A DNA stretch of 64,000 nt from Parabacteroides sp. (GCA_019417325.1 DXVO01000025.1:7728-71727); one strand, 5' to 3'; shown: positions 33,723 to 43,791, counted from the first letter of the stretch. Program-made: numbers and translations. The notes: generated by a model not told the origin, from the letters alone.

Positions 33723-33732
33723 TCCGGTAGAC

Positions 33733-35115
33733 ATGCGAAAATCAATTCTAATGAACCGGTATATCAAATATATTATATTTTTGTGCTTATTTCCCCTTTA
33801 CCTGTCGGCAGGGGAAAGTTTCTGTTTTCGTGTTTACCTGAAAGACAAAGGCGACACGGGATTCAGCATGGAACACCCGGAAGATTATTTATCAGCTGAA
33901 GCTATTCAAAGACGTAAAAAAAACAAGATAGCGATTTCTGACTCCGATCTTCCTATCGCTCCCGCTTATATAGATACGCTGTCTTCTACCGGCGCCATCC
34001 CTATTGTACAAAGCAAATGGTTTACAACAGTGGTTATGGAGAGCCCGGACAGTACGATTGCCGATCGACTGAAACAACTATCTATTGTCGATTCGGTCAA
34101 ATGGGTATGGAAAGGGACACGAAAAGCTCCCGCTGAATACAAAGATAAAAAACGCATCGAATGTATTGACACACCTCTAAAAGATAAATATGGCTATGCG
34201 ACCAGGCAAATAAAAATGCTAAACGGTATCAAACTACATGAAGAGGGATTCCAGGGTGAGGGCATGCGAGTTGCCGTAATTGATGCCGGTTTTCAAAATG
34301 TAGACCGTATTGCCGCTTTTGATTCACTGCATTTATTGGGTACGCATAATGTCGTCTTCCCAGGCCATAGTGTATTTGTCGGAGACGACCACGGCACTAA
34401 GGTCCTCTCCTGTCTCGCGGCCAATATCCCGGGGGTTATGGTAGGTACAGCCCCCCAAGCCTCTTATTTTCTGATCAAAAGTGAAGAAAGCGATTCCGAA
34501 TTTCCGATAGAAGAAGACTATTGGACAGCCGCTGTGGAATATGCAGACAGTGTAGGAGTAGACGTTATCTCTTCATCCCTGGGCTATTTCTCATTCGATA
34601 CTGACGAATTATCTTATAAACACTCCGACCTTGACGGTAAAACAGCCTTTATCAGCCGTGCCGCAAACTTTGCAGCAAGTAAAGGACTACTTATTTTTTG
34701 TAGCGCCGGTAATGAAGGTAGTGGAAATTGGGAGAAAATAACCTTTCCCGCAGATGCCGCCAATATTTTTACAGTCGGAGCCATTTGCGAAGATAAAAAG
34801 AAAAGTACATTCAGCTCCATCGGTTATACGACTGACGGACGTATAAAACCGGATGCCGTCGCGTTAGGTTCCGGTAGCTGCGTAATCGAACCTTCCGGGG
34901 AAATTCGCTATGCAAACGGGACATCTTTTGCCACACCTATACTGGCAGGACTGGGAATTTGTTTATGGCAGGCATTACCCCGGTTAAGTAATATGGATAT
35001 AATTGAAGTATTGCACCGGTATTCCAGCCAATACAAACATCCGGACCCAGAGCTTGGATACGGCATTCCCAATATATACAAGGCATACAAAAAAGAAAGA
35101 AAAAATGCTTTATAA
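33733..35115 (+). CDS. Exported S8 (subtilisin-like) serine protease
   Basis: A 460-residue secreted subtilase. The catalytic triad is Asp184 (VAVIDAGF), His220 (DDHGTKV) and Ser398 (NGTSFATP). A signal peptide (YIIFLCLFPLYLSAG) precedes a pro-region of about 125 residues with the EHPEDYLSAEAIQRRKK segment typical of Bacteroidetes S8 proteases. Translation may begin at 33733 or at the in-frame ATG at 33754. Its last 11 nt overlap the start of xseA, so it heads the operon xseA-xseB-ispD-recG, an unusual company for a protease. Confidence 0.92.
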   Translation: MRKSILMNRYIKYIIFLCLFPLYLSAGESFCFRVYLKDKGDTGFSMEHPEDYLSAEAIQRRKKNKIAISDSDLPIAPAYIDTLSSTGAIPIVQSKWFTTVVMESPDSTIADRLKQLSIVDSVKWVWKGTRKAPAEYKDKKRIECIDTPLKDKYGYATRQIKMLNGIKLHEEGFQGEGMRVAVIDAGFQNVDRIAAFDSLHLLGTHNVVFPGHSVFVGDDHGTKVLSCLAANIPGVMVGTAPQASYFLIKSEESDSEFPIEEDYWTAAVEYADSVGVDVISSSLGYFSFDTDELSYKHSDLDGKTAFISRAANFAASKGLLIFCSAGNEGSGNWEKITFPADAANIFTVGAICEDKKKSTFSSIGYTTDGRIKPDAVALGSGSCVIEPSGEIRYANGTSFATPILAGLGICLWQALPRLSNMDIIEVLHRYSSQYKHPDPELGYGIPNIYKAYKKERKNAL

Positions 35116-36493
35116 TCAGACCGACATAAACAACAACAAACGGCAGGAACTGTCTCTCTTGGAACTAAACAATTACATAAAGGGAGCTGTCCGTAATGCT
35201 TTTCCCGACACGTACTGGGTACGTGCCGAGACAAGCGATGTACGGACAAATGCCGCATCCGGTCATTGCTATCTGGAATTTATTGAAAAGAACGCTATCA
35301 CGGGACAGTTAGTAGCACGGGCACGGGGCTCCATTTGGGCAAAAACATTCCGAATGCTCAAACCTTATTTTGAGATGGAAACCGGCCAGGCATTCGCTTC
35401 AGGTCTGAAAGTGCTGGTGAAAGTATCTATCGAATTCCATGAATTATATGGATATAGCCTGACCGTATTAGATATCGACCCGACCTATACATTAGGAGAT
35501 ATGCTCCGTAAACGGATGGAAATCATCCGGCAGTTAAAAGAAGAAGGCGTATTTACACTAAACAAGGAATTACCTTTTCCTACATTACCCAAACGGATAG
35601 CAGTAATCACATCACCTACGGCAGCCGGCTATGAAGATTTTCTGAACCAGCTTGCAGGAAATAAAGCAGGATATCCTTTTTATCCCAAACTCTTCCCTGC
35701 TCTAATGCAAGGGGAAAAAACCGAAGAATCGATTATTACGGCTTTAGACCGTATTTATCCTCATACCGATAAATTTGATGTGATAGTGATTATACGGGGT
35801 GGCGGTGCCACTTCGGACTTGAACAGTTTCGATTCTTACCTGCTTGCTGCAAACTGCGCACAGTTTCCACTTCCTATCATCACCGGTATCGGACATGAAA
35901 GGGATGATACGGTTCTGGACATGGTAGCACATACCCGCATGAAAACACCTACTGCTGTTGCCGAATTTCTGATTGGCTGCATGGATAATGCAGCGGAAGA
36001 ATTGGAAGAGCTCCAACAAGATGTTTGTGCCTTGGCTACAGAGATTTTGATGAAGCAGAAAAACTTCCTGCAATTACTAGGTAATCGTCTACCTGCATTG
36101 GCAATTAACAGGATAGAACGTAACCGTTCTCTGTTACAACAGTTGGGAGCGCAACTCCCGGTCACTGCATTTTCCTTATTAAAGTTACGCGCATCTTCAC
36201 TGGAAACTTTAAAACTTTCTCTGAAAAACCGAACGGTCTCCCGATTGGATGGCTATAACCGCTTCATCCAGTTAACCGAACAGTTTATCCGGATGGCATC
36301 CCCCGATTATATCTTAAAAAGAGGATACACCCTGACTCTGAAAGATGGTAAAATTATTAAACAGGCAGCGGAACTTCGGGTTGGAGATGAAATAGTAACT
36401 TGCTTTGCCGGAGGTAAAGTTCATTCATCTGTCAAAGAGACAACCATAAATCCGATACAGACAGAAGGGTATTCGAACGAAATAATAAAATAA
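35105..36493 (+). CDS. xseA: Exodeoxyribonuclease VII large subunit
   Basis: A 462-residue protein from the ATG at 35105, which follows a GAAAGAAAAA stretch; the longer frame from 35003 lies within the protease gene. An N-terminal OB fold (about 15-105, LSLLELNNYIKGAVRNAFPDTYWVRAE in part) is followed by the catalytic domain with ITSPTAAGYEDF, VIIRGGGATSDLNSFD and ITGIGHERDDT, then a helical coiled tail. With XseB it degrades single-stranded DNA bidirectionally to oligonucleotides in repair. Confidence 0.96.
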   Translation: MLYNQTDINNNKRQELSLLELNNYIKGAVRNAFPDTYWVRAETSDVRTNAASGHCYLEFIEKNAITGQLVARARGSIWAKTFRMLKPYFEMETGQAFASGLKVLVKVSIEFHELYGYSLTVLDIDPTYTLGDMLRKRMEIIRQLKEEGVFTLNKELPFPTLPKRIAVITSPTAAGYEDFLNQLAGNKAGYPFYPKLFPALMQGEKTEESIITALDRIYPHTDKFDVIVIIRGGGATSDLNSFDSYLLAANCAQFPLPIITGIGHERDDTVLDMVAHTRMKTPTAVAEFLIGCMDNAAEELEELQQDVCALATEILMKQKNFLQLLGNRLPALAINRIERNRSLLQQLGAQLPVTAFSLLKLRASSLETLKLSLKNRTVSRLDGYNRFIQLTEQFIRMASPDYILKRGYTLTLKDGKIIKQAAELRVGDEIVTCFAGGKVHSSVKETTINPIQTEGYSNEIIK

Positions 36494-36506
36494 AAAGAAA
36501 GATCAT

Positions 36507-36704
36507 ATGGCAGAAAAGAAAGAAACATACAATGACGCGGTAGAAAAACTCCGCAAAATAGTTGCCGATATCGAAAACGGAGATTTGGATGTCGATATTC
36601 TTTCCGAAAAAGTGAAAGAAGCAACCCGTCTTATCAAGCTATGTAAAGAGAAATTATATAAGGTAGATGAAGAAGTGAAAAAAGTTTTAGAAGAACTGGA
36701 ATAA
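36507..36704 (+). CDS. xseB: Exodeoxyribonuclease VII small subunit
   Basis: A 65-residue helical protein (ETYNDAVEKLRKIVADIENG, then LSEKVKEATRLIKLCKEKL) matching the XseB family, which binds the coiled arms of XseA. It lies 13 bp downstream of xseA and its stop overlaps the ispD start by one base (TAATG), implying translational coupling. Confidence 0.95.
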   Translation: MAEKKETYNDAVEKLRKIVADIENGDLDVDILSEKVKEATRLIKLCKEKLYKVDEEVKKVLEELE

Positions 36705-37405
36705 TGAAAAAGTATGTCCTGATAGTAGCCGGCGGGAAAGGGCTCCGTATGGGAGGTGACTTACCAAAGCAATTTATCCCGATGAATGGTAAACCGATTC
36801 TGATGCATACACTCGAGACTTTTTATAAGTGGGACGCATCAGCCGGTCAGATCCTTGTATTACCCGAAGACCATCAACCTTACTGGAATATGCTTTGTAA
36901 AGAAATCGGATGCAAAGTTCCCCACAAAATAGCAAATGGAGGAACAACCCGCTTCCATTCCGTATTGAACGGTCTTCAACTTCTTCAACAGGAAATAGGA
37001 AATAATCCGGACTATCAGGAAGAAATAATTGTAGGCATACACGATGGTGTACGTCCTTTTGTTTCTTCAGAAGTAATCACGACCTGTTTTGCAGAAGCAA
37101 GTCGTTGCAAAGCAGTCATTCCAACAGTACCCATGATTGATTCGCTGCGTGAAACAGATAAAACAGGTTCCCATCCAGTAGACAGAAACCGCTATATGGC
37201 AGTACAGACCCCGCAGGTTTTCGAATATAACCTGCTTATGCAGGCATATGGGCAACTTTACAACGAACAATTCACGGATGACGCTTCTGTTGTAGAAGCT
37301 GACGGACATGCAATCATGACCGTTCCGGGAAACCGGGAAAATATAAAAATAACCACTCCGTTTGACTTATTAGTGGCTGAGGCATTATTTGAACATCGTA
37401 CATAA
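36704..37405 (+). CDS. ispD: 2-C-methyl-D-erythritol 4-phosphate cytidylyltransferase
   Basis: A 233-residue nucleotidyltransferase of the MEP isoprenoid pathway, converting MEP and CTP to CDP-ME. The CTP-binding loop AGGKGLRMGGDLPKQF at the N terminus, the HDGVRPF block near 112-118 and a TPQVF segment are all present. The position between xseB and recG is conserved in related genomes, so it is best explained as operon packing rather than function. Confidence 0.94.
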   Translation: MKKYVLIVAGGKGLRMGGDLPKQFIPMNGKPILMHTLETFYKWDASAGQILVLPEDHQPYWNMLCKEIGCKVPHKIANGGTTRFHSVLNGLQLLQQEIGNNPDYQEEIIVGIHDGVRPFVSSEVITTCFAEASRCKAVIPTVPMIDSLRETDKTGSHPVDRNRYMAVQTPQVFEYNLLMQAYGQLYNEQFTDDASVVEADGHAIMTVPGNRENIKITTPFDLLVAEALFEHRT

Positions 37406-37425
37406 AAATTGAATCAAAACACAAT

Positions 37426-39522
37426 ATGCTCGATCTCGATAAACGCTCCATCATGTATCTGCCGGGCGTAGGTCCTAAAAAAGCAGAAGTATTAAAAAAA
37501 GAAGCAGGCATTTCTTCTTTTGAAGATTTGCTGTTTTATTTTCCGTACAAATACATCGACCGAAGCCGCTTCTACAAAGTAGCCGAGATTACAGGCAACA
37601 TGCCTTATATACAATTAAAGGGACGTATCCTTTATTATGACACCGTAGGTGAAGGACGCACCAAACGGTTGATAGGGAAATTTACCGACGGAACAGGTAC
37701 GATCGATTTAGTTTGGTTTCAAGGTATCAATTATATAAAAGAAAAAGTACTGACCGGTGTAGAATATATCATATTCGGTAAACCTGTCGAGTTCGGACAT
37801 GTTTATAACATTCCCCATCCGGACATAGACCCGGTGGAACAGGCGGAACAAGTGGCAAACGGACTGACTCCTTTTTATAATACATCAGAAAAGATGAAGA
37901 AGTCGTTCCTCAACTCTCGTGCCATCCAGAACATGCAATATGCCCTGCTCAGCCATCTGAATTGGATATTACCGGAAACATTACCATCCTCTATCCTGGA
38001 ACGTATCCATATGATGCCGTTTGCCGAAGCTATCCGGAATGTACATTTCCCTGAATCTGTCGATAAATTACGGCAAGCACAGCTTCGCCTGAAATTTGAC
38101 GAACTGTTTTTCATACAATTAAACATACTCAAGACCGCCAGCCTAAGAAAACTAAAACTCAAAGGAATAGTTTTCCCTACCGTCGGTCATTACTTTAATA
38201 CGTTCTATAAAGATTATCTGCCTTTTGAACTGACAAACGCGCAAAAGCGGGTTGTCAGGGAAATACGTATCGATATGGGCAGCGGACGACAAATGAACCG
38301 GTTGTTGCAAGGAGATGTCGGTAGCGGAAAAACACTGGTAGGACTACTTTCCATGTTATTGGCAGTAGACAATAATTGTCAGGCATGCATGATGGCACCT
38401 ACTGAGATTCTCGCCAACCAGCATTATGCTACGGTAATGGAATTCCTGAAGGACATGGATATTAAAGTAGCACTTCTGACAGGTTCAACAAAGAAAAAAG
38501 AACGAAACCGGATATTGCCGGCCATTGCCAGTGGAGAGATCCAAATCGTTATCGGAACCCATGCACTGATTGAAGAAACCGTAATCTTTTCTTCACTCGG
38601 ATTAGCCATCATAGACGAACAACACCGTTTCGGTGTAGAACAACGCTCCCGGTTATGGATGAAAAATGCTGTCGTTCCTCATGTATTGGTAATGACTGCC
38701 ACTCCCATCCCCCGGACACTTGCCATGACGCTATACGGAGATTTAGATGTTTCTGTCATCGATGAACTTCCTCCCGGACGCAAACCGATACAAACTCTCC
38801 ATCGCTATGACAATAAAAAAGCACAATTATATGATTTCCTGCGAAAAGAAATCAGGTTAGGCCGGCAGGTTTATGTTGTATATCCGCTTATTGAAGGCAG
38901 TGAAAAACTCGATTACAAAAACTTGGAAGAAGGCTTTGAAACATTTAAGGAAGTTTTCCCCGAATATAAAGTATGCATGGTACACGGAAAGATGAAAGCT
39001 GTTGACAAAGACACTGAAATGCAAAAATTTATTTCCGGAGAAGCACAGATATTAATGGCCACTACCGTAATAGAGGTAGGAGTAAATGTTCCTAATGCTT
39101 CGGTTATGGTAATTGAAAGTGCCGAACGTTTCGGCCTGTCTCAACTGCACCAGTTACGTGGACGTGTAGGACGTGGAGCTGAGCAGTCTTATTGTATATT
39201 AGTCTCATCCTACAAACTGAGCAATGACACACGGAAACGGCTTGAAATCATGGTAAATAGTAATAACGGATTTGAAATAGCTGAAGCGGATTTACGATTG
39301 CGGGGACATGGAGACCTTGAAGGAACACGCCAAAGCGGAGAAGGAATAGACCTGAAAATTGCAAATCTTGCAGCGGACGGGCAAATATTGCAATATGCCC
39401 GTGATATAGCCAAAGAAGTGTTAAGCGAAGATCCGGATTTAACATCCGAAGCCAACAGAATGTTAAATGACAGGTTAAAAACACTGTTTGCACGAAAGGT
39501 AAATTGGAGCATGATTAGCTAA
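37426..39522 (+). CDS. recG: ATP-dependent DNA helicase RecG
   Basis: A 698-residue superfamily 2 helicase that remodels stalled forks and branched DNA. A wedge/OB domain (about 50-160) precedes the helicase core with motif I GDVGSGKT, motif II DEQHRFG (a DExH variant typical of RecG), motif III TATPIPRTLA and motif VI QLRGRVGRG. Length and motif order are normal. It is the last gene of the operon. Confidence 0.97.
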   Translation: MLDLDKRSIMYLPGVGPKKAEVLKKEAGISSFEDLLFYFPYKYIDRSRFYKVAEITGNMPYIQLKGRILYYDTVGEGRTKRLIGKFTDGTGTIDLVWFQGINYIKEKVLTGVEYIIFGKPVEFGHVYNIPHPDIDPVEQAEQVANGLTPFYNTSEKMKKSFLNSRAIQNMQYALLSHLNWILPETLPSSILERIHMMPFAEAIRNVHFPESVDKLRQAQLRLKFDELFFIQLNILKTASLRKLKLKGIVFPTVGHYFNTFYKDYLPFELTNAQKRVVREIRIDMGSGRQMNRLLQGDVGSGKTLVGLLSMLLAVDNNCQACMMAPTEILANQHYATVMEFLKDMDIKVALLTGSTKKKERNRILPAIASGEIQIVIGTHALIEETVIFSSLGLAIIDEQHRFGVEQRSRLWMKNAVVPHVLVMTATPIPRTLAMTLYGDLDVSVIDELPPGRKPIQTLHRYDNKKAQLYDFLRKEIRLGRQVYVVYPLIEGSEKLDYKNLEEGFETFKEVFPEYKVCMVHGKMKAVDKDTEMQKFISGEAQILMATTVIEVGVNVPNASVMVIESAERFGLSQLHQLRGRVGRGAEQSYCILVSSYKLSNDTRKRLEIMVNSNNGFEIAEADLRLRGHGDLEGTRQSGEGIDLKIANLAADGQILQYARDIAKEVLSEDPDLTSEANRMLNDRLKTLFARKVNWSMIS

Positions 39523-39626
39523 TATGTTGTGAAACATGTTTTCCTGTTATGCTTTGTTTTTCAATACTTTAAAAGCACATATTTATTATGAATTCTTATT
39601 ATTGAGGAAATTTTTCTTTATTGTAT

Positions 39627-39657
39627 TTTGCTGGTCTATACAAATTTACGACCTTTG
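39627..39657 (+). promoter_or_regulatory. Probable promoter of the M23/LysM peptidase gene
   Basis: TTTG (39627-39630) is followed after exactly 19 nt by GACCTTTG (39650-39657), a near match to the -7 box lacking the leading TA. It leaves a leader of about 70 nt before the ATG at 39737. Confidence 0.5.
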
Positions 39658-39736
39658 ACAAGTTGACGTTAAACGAGACTCTTCTTGTCTCCCTCCAAAT
39701 TATCGTCGTCTAATAGAATCGTAAGTGATAAAAATA

Positions 39737-40975
39737 ATGAAGATAAGAGCATTACTATTCATTTGTTGTACCACAATTATGGTATCGGCAGTGCAGGCGA
39801 ATGCACAAACTGAACAGGAAACTTCCAAAGAAATCCGCCATATTAATAAAAAAATGGCAAATCAGGTTTCCGAACTGATGGCAGACCGCGTAGGTTTCAA
39901 AAAGGATTTGGAATTAAAAGAACTGGCTGCTATTAATGAAAAAGCAGAACTGGCAAAAGAAAGCCTGATGTTCCCTGCTGATGAATTATATGGTTCTACT
40001 TGGGAAAACCAATGGGTTGACCCGTTCCGTGGAGGAACAGCCGTTACATTCCCTGACTCCTGCGCCATCGATTGTACCTCTTTCTTTTTTCCTTTGGATT
40101 CCATGACAAGAATTACATCTAAGTATGGCCCTCGCCGTCGCCGTATGCACAAAGGTATTGACCTGAAAGTTCAGATTGGAGATACAATTTATGCAGCCTT
40201 TGACGGGAAAGTTCGTATTAGAAGTTTTGAACGGCGCGGATATGGAAATTATCTGGTAATCCGCCATCCGAATGGACTCGAAACTATCTACGGTCACTTA
40301 TCAAAAGCACTTGTAGACGTAAATCAAATAGTTCATGCCGGTGATCCGATTGCATTAGGCGGTAATACAGGACGTTCTACAGGTTCACACCTCCACTTTG
40401 AAACTCGTTTCCTGGGACAAGCTATTAATCCTGCGGAAATTATCGATTTTGAAAACAGTGTTCCGCATCAGGATACATATGTATTCCGCAATGTGAAAAT
40501 AAACGGACGCAAAAGTAATATCTATACCTCATCTTCAAACCATATGGTGTTTCACCGGGTTAAATCCGGCGACAATTTAGGAAAGATAGCTCGTATGTAC
40601 GGAACAACAGTAAATGAATTATGTCGCCTAAATGGGCTGAACCGTAATTCGGTTTTACGTTTAGGACAATCGATCCGTTGCAGCGCAGCAGGTTCAACCG
40701 AAACAAAAACAAGTGTTGCAAAAAAAGCTCCTGCTAAAACCACTACGGTAAAAGCAGACGCAGCAGCAGTGGCTTCACTTACAAACAACAGTAACGTTTC
40801 AAGCAGCAAGAAAGCTGAATCGTCTTCAGAAGCAGTTTATTATCGTATCAAAAGTGGCGACACACTGGGAGCTATTGCTATCAAACACGGAACTACTGTT
40901 TCCAAACTCTGTCAGCTTAACGGTATCTCAAAAACTACGACTTTAAGACCGGGACGCTCACTGCGCTGTTCATAA
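39737..40975 (+). CDS. M23 family metallopeptidase with two LysM domains
   Basis: A 412-residue exported protein (signal peptide ending VSAVQANAQ). I start it at the ATG at 39737 rather than the GTG at 39725. The central LytM-type domain has the zinc ligands in HKGIDL and HLHFETR and the usual GYGNYLVIRHPNG region. Two LysM repeats of about 44 residues end the protein (HRVKSGDNLGKIARMYGTTV and YRIKSGDTLGAIAIKHGTTV), joined by a 50-residue Ala/Ser/Lys-rich linker. LysM binds peptidoglycan, so it is a wall hydrolase or an activator of one. Confidence 0.94.
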   Translation: MKIRALLFICCTTIMVSAVQANAQTEQETSKEIRHINKKMANQVSELMADRVGFKKDLELKELAAINEKAELAKESLMFPADELYGSTWENQWVDPFRGGTAVTFPDSCAIDCTSFFFPLDSMTRITSKYGPRRRRMHKGIDLKVQIGDTIYAAFDGKVRIRSFERRGYGNYLVIRHPNGLETIYGHLSKALVDVNQIVHAGDPIALGGNTGRSTGSHLHFETRFLGQAINPAEIIDFENSVPHQDTYVFRNVKINGRKSNIYTSSSNHMVFHRVKSGDNLGKIARMYGTTVNELCRLNGLNRNSVLRLGQSIRCSAAGSTETKTSVAKKAPAKTTTVKADAAAVASLTNNSNVSSSKKAESSSEAVYYRIKSGDTLGAIAIKHGTTVSKLCQLNGISKTTTLRPGRSLRCS

Positions 40976-40998
40976 CAAACATAATGATACAAAATAGA

Positions 40999-41037
40999 AA
41001 CTGTATGGACATTTACGCTTGTTCATACAGTTTTTTT
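40999..41037 (+). terminator. Rho-independent terminator of the M23/LysM gene
   Basis: The stem AACTGTATG / CATACAGTT (40999-41007 and 41024-41032) is followed by TTTTT. Confidence 0.85.
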
Positions 41038-41103
41038 ATATGGACAAGATTCTTACCTGCGCTAAAAAATGTGTAATCTGCCTGTTGTCACAGGATTTAT
41101 CCG

Positions 41104-41111
41104 TATCTTTG
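41104..41111 (+). promoter_or_regulatory. Candidate -7 box of the DUF1599-tpiA-folE operon
   Basis: TATCTTTG ends 19 nt before the ATG at 41131. A TTG triplet at 41085-41087 is 16 nt upstream, a shorter spacing than consensus. Confidence 0.5.
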
Positions 41112-41130
41112 CCTTCATAAATAAGAGATT

Positions 41131-41673
41131 ATGGCTGACACGAAAGAACAGTTCGAGAAGGTTATCTCCCAATGCAGGGAGCTGTTTGAAAAAAAACTAA
41201 AAGATTACGGTCCCTCTTGGCGAATCATGCGCCCACTCTCGGTGACCGACCAAATATTCATTAAAGCAAACCGTATCCGCAGTCTTGAAACAAAAGGCAT
41301 TAGCATGGTAGACGAAGGGATTCGTCCTGAATTTGTAGCCATCGTAAACTATGGGGTAATCGGTCTTATCCAGCTTGCCAAAGGATATGCCGATACAACG
41401 GATATGAGTAACGAAGAAGCATTAAGCCTGTATGATAAATACATCACACAAACAAAAGAACTGATGTATGCCAAAAATCATGACTATGACGAGGCATGGC
41501 GCAGTATGCGTATCAGCTCCTATACAGATCTGATTTTGATGAAAATTTATCGTACAAAACAAATAGAAAGCCACGACGGCAAAACATTAGTTTCGGAAGG
41601 TATCGACGCTAATTATATGGATATGATTAATTACGCCTTGTTCGGGTTGATTAAACTGGAATATGGAGAATGA
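41131..41673 (+). CDS. DUF1599 domain protein
   Basis: A 180-residue cytoplasmic protein with two internal repeats of about 65 residues. Each contains L(K/Y)AKN/KDYG-type, W..MR.....TD...(K/M) and a GIR/D..(F/Y)..(M/I)(V/I)NY segment (for example LKDYGPSWRIMRPLSVTDQI and KNHDYDEAWRSMRISSYTDLI, partly). This is DUF1599, also called nucleotide modification associated domain 1. Its function is not established. It overlaps the next gene by four bases (ATGA) and is the first gene of a conserved Bacteroidales operon. Confidence 0.85.
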   Translation: MADTKEQFEKVISQCRELFEKKLKDYGPSWRIMRPLSVTDQIFIKANRIRSLETKGISMVDEGIRPEFVAIVNYGVIGLIQLAKGYADTTDMSNEEALSLYDKYITQTKELMYAKNHDYDEAWRSMRISSYTDLILMKIYRTKQIESHDGKTLVSEGIDANYMDMINYALFGLIKLEYGE

Positions 41674-42944
41674 AATATAAAGACACCGTTATTAAAATAG
41701 TTGCAGAATGCTGCCGTGTACTGATCGGAATTGTATTTATCTTCTCCGGTTTTGTAAAAGCGGTCGACCCAATGGGAGGTGCTATAAAAATAGGTGAATA
41801 CCTGGCATCATTCGGATTGGATAAACTGCAGCCTTTTACGGTTATATTTTCTTTTAACTTATCGGCAATCGAATTTGCATTAGGCGTATGCATGTTGTTT
41901 GGAGTTTACCGCCGGTATGCCTCTTTTCTTACACTCCTTTTCATGGCTTTTATGACTCCACTAACGCTTTACCTGGCGCTTTTTGACCCGGTATCCGATT
42001 GTGGATGTTTTGGAGATGCACTGGTTATCAGTAACTGGGATACATTCTATAAAAACATTGTTCTTCTGGCTGCTGCTATTATTGTATTTATTTATAATCA
42101 GCGCATTTTCCAATGTTACACTTACAGAGTTTACTGGTTTATTGCATTATATGCCTACATTTTTGCCATAGGCTTTGCTTATCATAATTACAATCATTTG
42201 CCGGTCATCGACTTCCGCCCCTACAAGTTGGGAGCAAATATTCCCGCACTGACAGAAATTCCGCCCGGAGCCCCGGAAGATGAATATAAATATACTTTTA
42301 TTTACGAGAAAGACGGAGTACAGAAAGAATTCACCTTGGAAAATTATCCGGCGAACGATAGTACATGGACTTTTGTCGAATCGAAAACCGAACTGGTAAA
42401 GAAAGGATACACACCTCCTGTTGCCGCCTTTAATATATACAATGAAGAAGGAGAAGACGTCACCGACGAGATCATCCATAATCCGAGACCGGTATTACTA
42501 CTCGTTGCTCCAAAACTGGAGAATGCAGATGATGATGAAGTGGAACAGATAAACGATGTATATGATTACGCACTCGAGCACAACATTACGTTCTATTGTG
42601 TAACAGGCTCGTCAGAACAAGCTATTACCGAATGGAGCGACAATACTGGTGCCGAATATCCTTTCCGGATGGCAGACGATGTATTGCTGAAAACAATTAT
42701 CCGTTCCAATCCGGGACTTGTCCTGCTAAACGAAGGAACTATCCTGGGAAAATGGCATTATAATGATATTCCATACGAAAACCAAGTAAAGGTAGAAATT
42801 GAAAAAGGCTTGTCTGGCGAGATAGTGAAAGAAAAAGAACATAGCCGGCTTGCAACCAACTTATTGACTTTTACCGTACCTTTGTTGCTCGTTTGGTTAT
42901 ACGATTACTTGCGCTTCCGCCGGAAACGCAAAATAAAAGAATAA
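41670..42944 (+). CDS. DoxX/MauE-like membrane protein (BT_3928 family)
   Basis: A 424-residue membrane protein. Residues 1-150 form about four membrane helices of DoxX/MauE type, with CFGDALVISNWDTF resembling the MauE CGCFG block. Two more helices follow, then a periplasmic region of about 200 residues with a thioredoxin-like pattern (VLLLVAPKLENADDD, YPFRMADDVLLKTI, NPGLVLLNEGTILGKW) but no CxxC pair, and a C-terminal membrane anchor near 390-410. It corresponds to what is annotated as BT_3928 family. A redox or maturation role is only a guess. Confidence 0.85.
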   Translation: MKYKDTVIKIVAECCRVLIGIVFIFSGFVKAVDPMGGAIKIGEYLASFGLDKLQPFTVIFSFNLSAIEFALGVCMLFGVYRRYASFLTLLFMAFMTPLTLYLALFDPVSDCGCFGDALVISNWDTFYKNIVLLAAAIIVFIYNQRIFQCYTYRVYWFIALYAYIFAIGFAYHNYNHLPVIDFRPYKLGANIPALTEIPPGAPEDEYKYTFIYEKDGVQKEFTLENYPANDSTWTFVESKTELVKKGYTPPVAAFNIYNEEGEDVTDEIIHNPRPVLLLVAPKLENADDDEVEQINDVYDYALEHNITFYCVTGSSEQAITEWSDNTGAEYPFRMADDVLLKTIIRSNPGLVLLNEGTILGKWHYNDIPYENQVKVEIEKGLSGEIVKEKEHSRLATNLLTFTVPLLLVWLYDYLRFRRKRKIKE

Positions 42945-42977
42945 TTTATTTGTATTATATATTTAATTAATTAAGTC

Positions 42978-43739
42978 ATGAGAAAGAATATTGTTGCAGG
43001 TAACTGGAAGATGAACACTACTCTTCCCGAAGGTCTTGCTTTGGCAAAAGGTTTAGATGAAGCTCTTAAAGGTAAAACTACTAATTGCGATGTAATTATC
43101 GGTACTCCGTTTACTCATCTTGCAAGTGTTGCTGCTGCTATCGATACAAACAAAATCGGTGTTGCTGCTGAAAACTGTGCAGATAAAGTTTCTGGTGCTT
43201 ACACGGGTGAAGTTTCTGCTTCTATGGTTGCCTCTACAGGTGCTAAATATGTGATTTTAGGTCACTCTGAAAGACGTGCTTATTACCACGAAACTCCGGA
43301 AATCCTGAAAACGAAAGTAGAATTAGCTTTAGCTAACGGTTTGACACCTATCTTCTGTATCGGTGAAGTATTGGAAGAAAGAGAAGCAGGCAAGCATTTC
43401 GAAGTCGTAGATGCTCAGATTGCAGGTTCTTTATTCGGCCTTTCTGCTGAAGATTTCGCTAAAATCGTATTAGCTTACGAACCGGTTTGGGCTATCGGTA
43501 CAGGTAAAACTGCTACTTCCGACCAGGCTGAAGAAATACATGCTCATATCCGCGCTACTTTAGCTGCTAAATATGGCAACGAAATTGCAGAGAACTGTAC
43601 AATCCTGTATGGCGGTAGCTGCAACGCAAGCAACGCTAAAGAATTGTTCTCTAAACCGAACGTAGACGGTGGTCTGATCGGTGGCGCTTCTCTGTCTGTT
43701 GATAAATTCATGCCTATTATCGAAGCTTTTGATAAATAA
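42978..43739 (+). CDS. tpiA: Triosephosphate isomerase
   Basis: A 253-residue glycolytic enzyme interconverting dihydroxyacetone phosphate and glyceraldehyde 3-phosphate. The active site is complete: NWKMN with Lys at the N terminus, His in GHSERR, the catalytic Glu in AYEPVWAIGTG, and the phosphate loop in YGGSCNASN and GLIGGASL. Codon usage is strongly biased (many GCT, GGT and GAA codons), as expected for a highly expressed gene. Confidence 0.98.
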   Translation: MRKNIVAGNWKMNTTLPEGLALAKGLDEALKGKTTNCDVIIGTPFTHLASVAAAIDTNKIGVAAENCADKVSGAYTGEVSASMVASTGAKYVILGHSERRAYYHETPEILKTKVELALANGLTPIFCIGEVLEEREAGKHFEVVDAQIAGSLFGLSAEDFAKIVLAYEPVWAIGTGKTATSDQAEEIHAHIRATLAAKYGNEIAENCTILYGGSCNASNAKELFSKPNVDGGLIGGASLSVDKFMPIIEAFDK

Positions 43740-43750
43740 AATCCATTTTG

Positions 43751-43791
43751 AGGGCGTTGCAAGATTCAATCCTGAACCTGCAACACCCTCT
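43751..43791 (+). other. Intergenic hairpin between tpiA and the SPOR gene
   Basis: Arms AGGGCGTTGCA and TGCAACACCCT (one mismatch) lie 12 nt after the tpiA stop. No U tract follows, so it may be an mRNA stability or processing element that separates the expression level of tpiA from its neighbours. Confidence 0.4.

Noticed and set aside
35003..35104. Longer N terminus for XseA
   Set aside because: It lies entirely within the subtilase gene and does not resemble XseA; the ATG at 35105 starts the recognisable family region.
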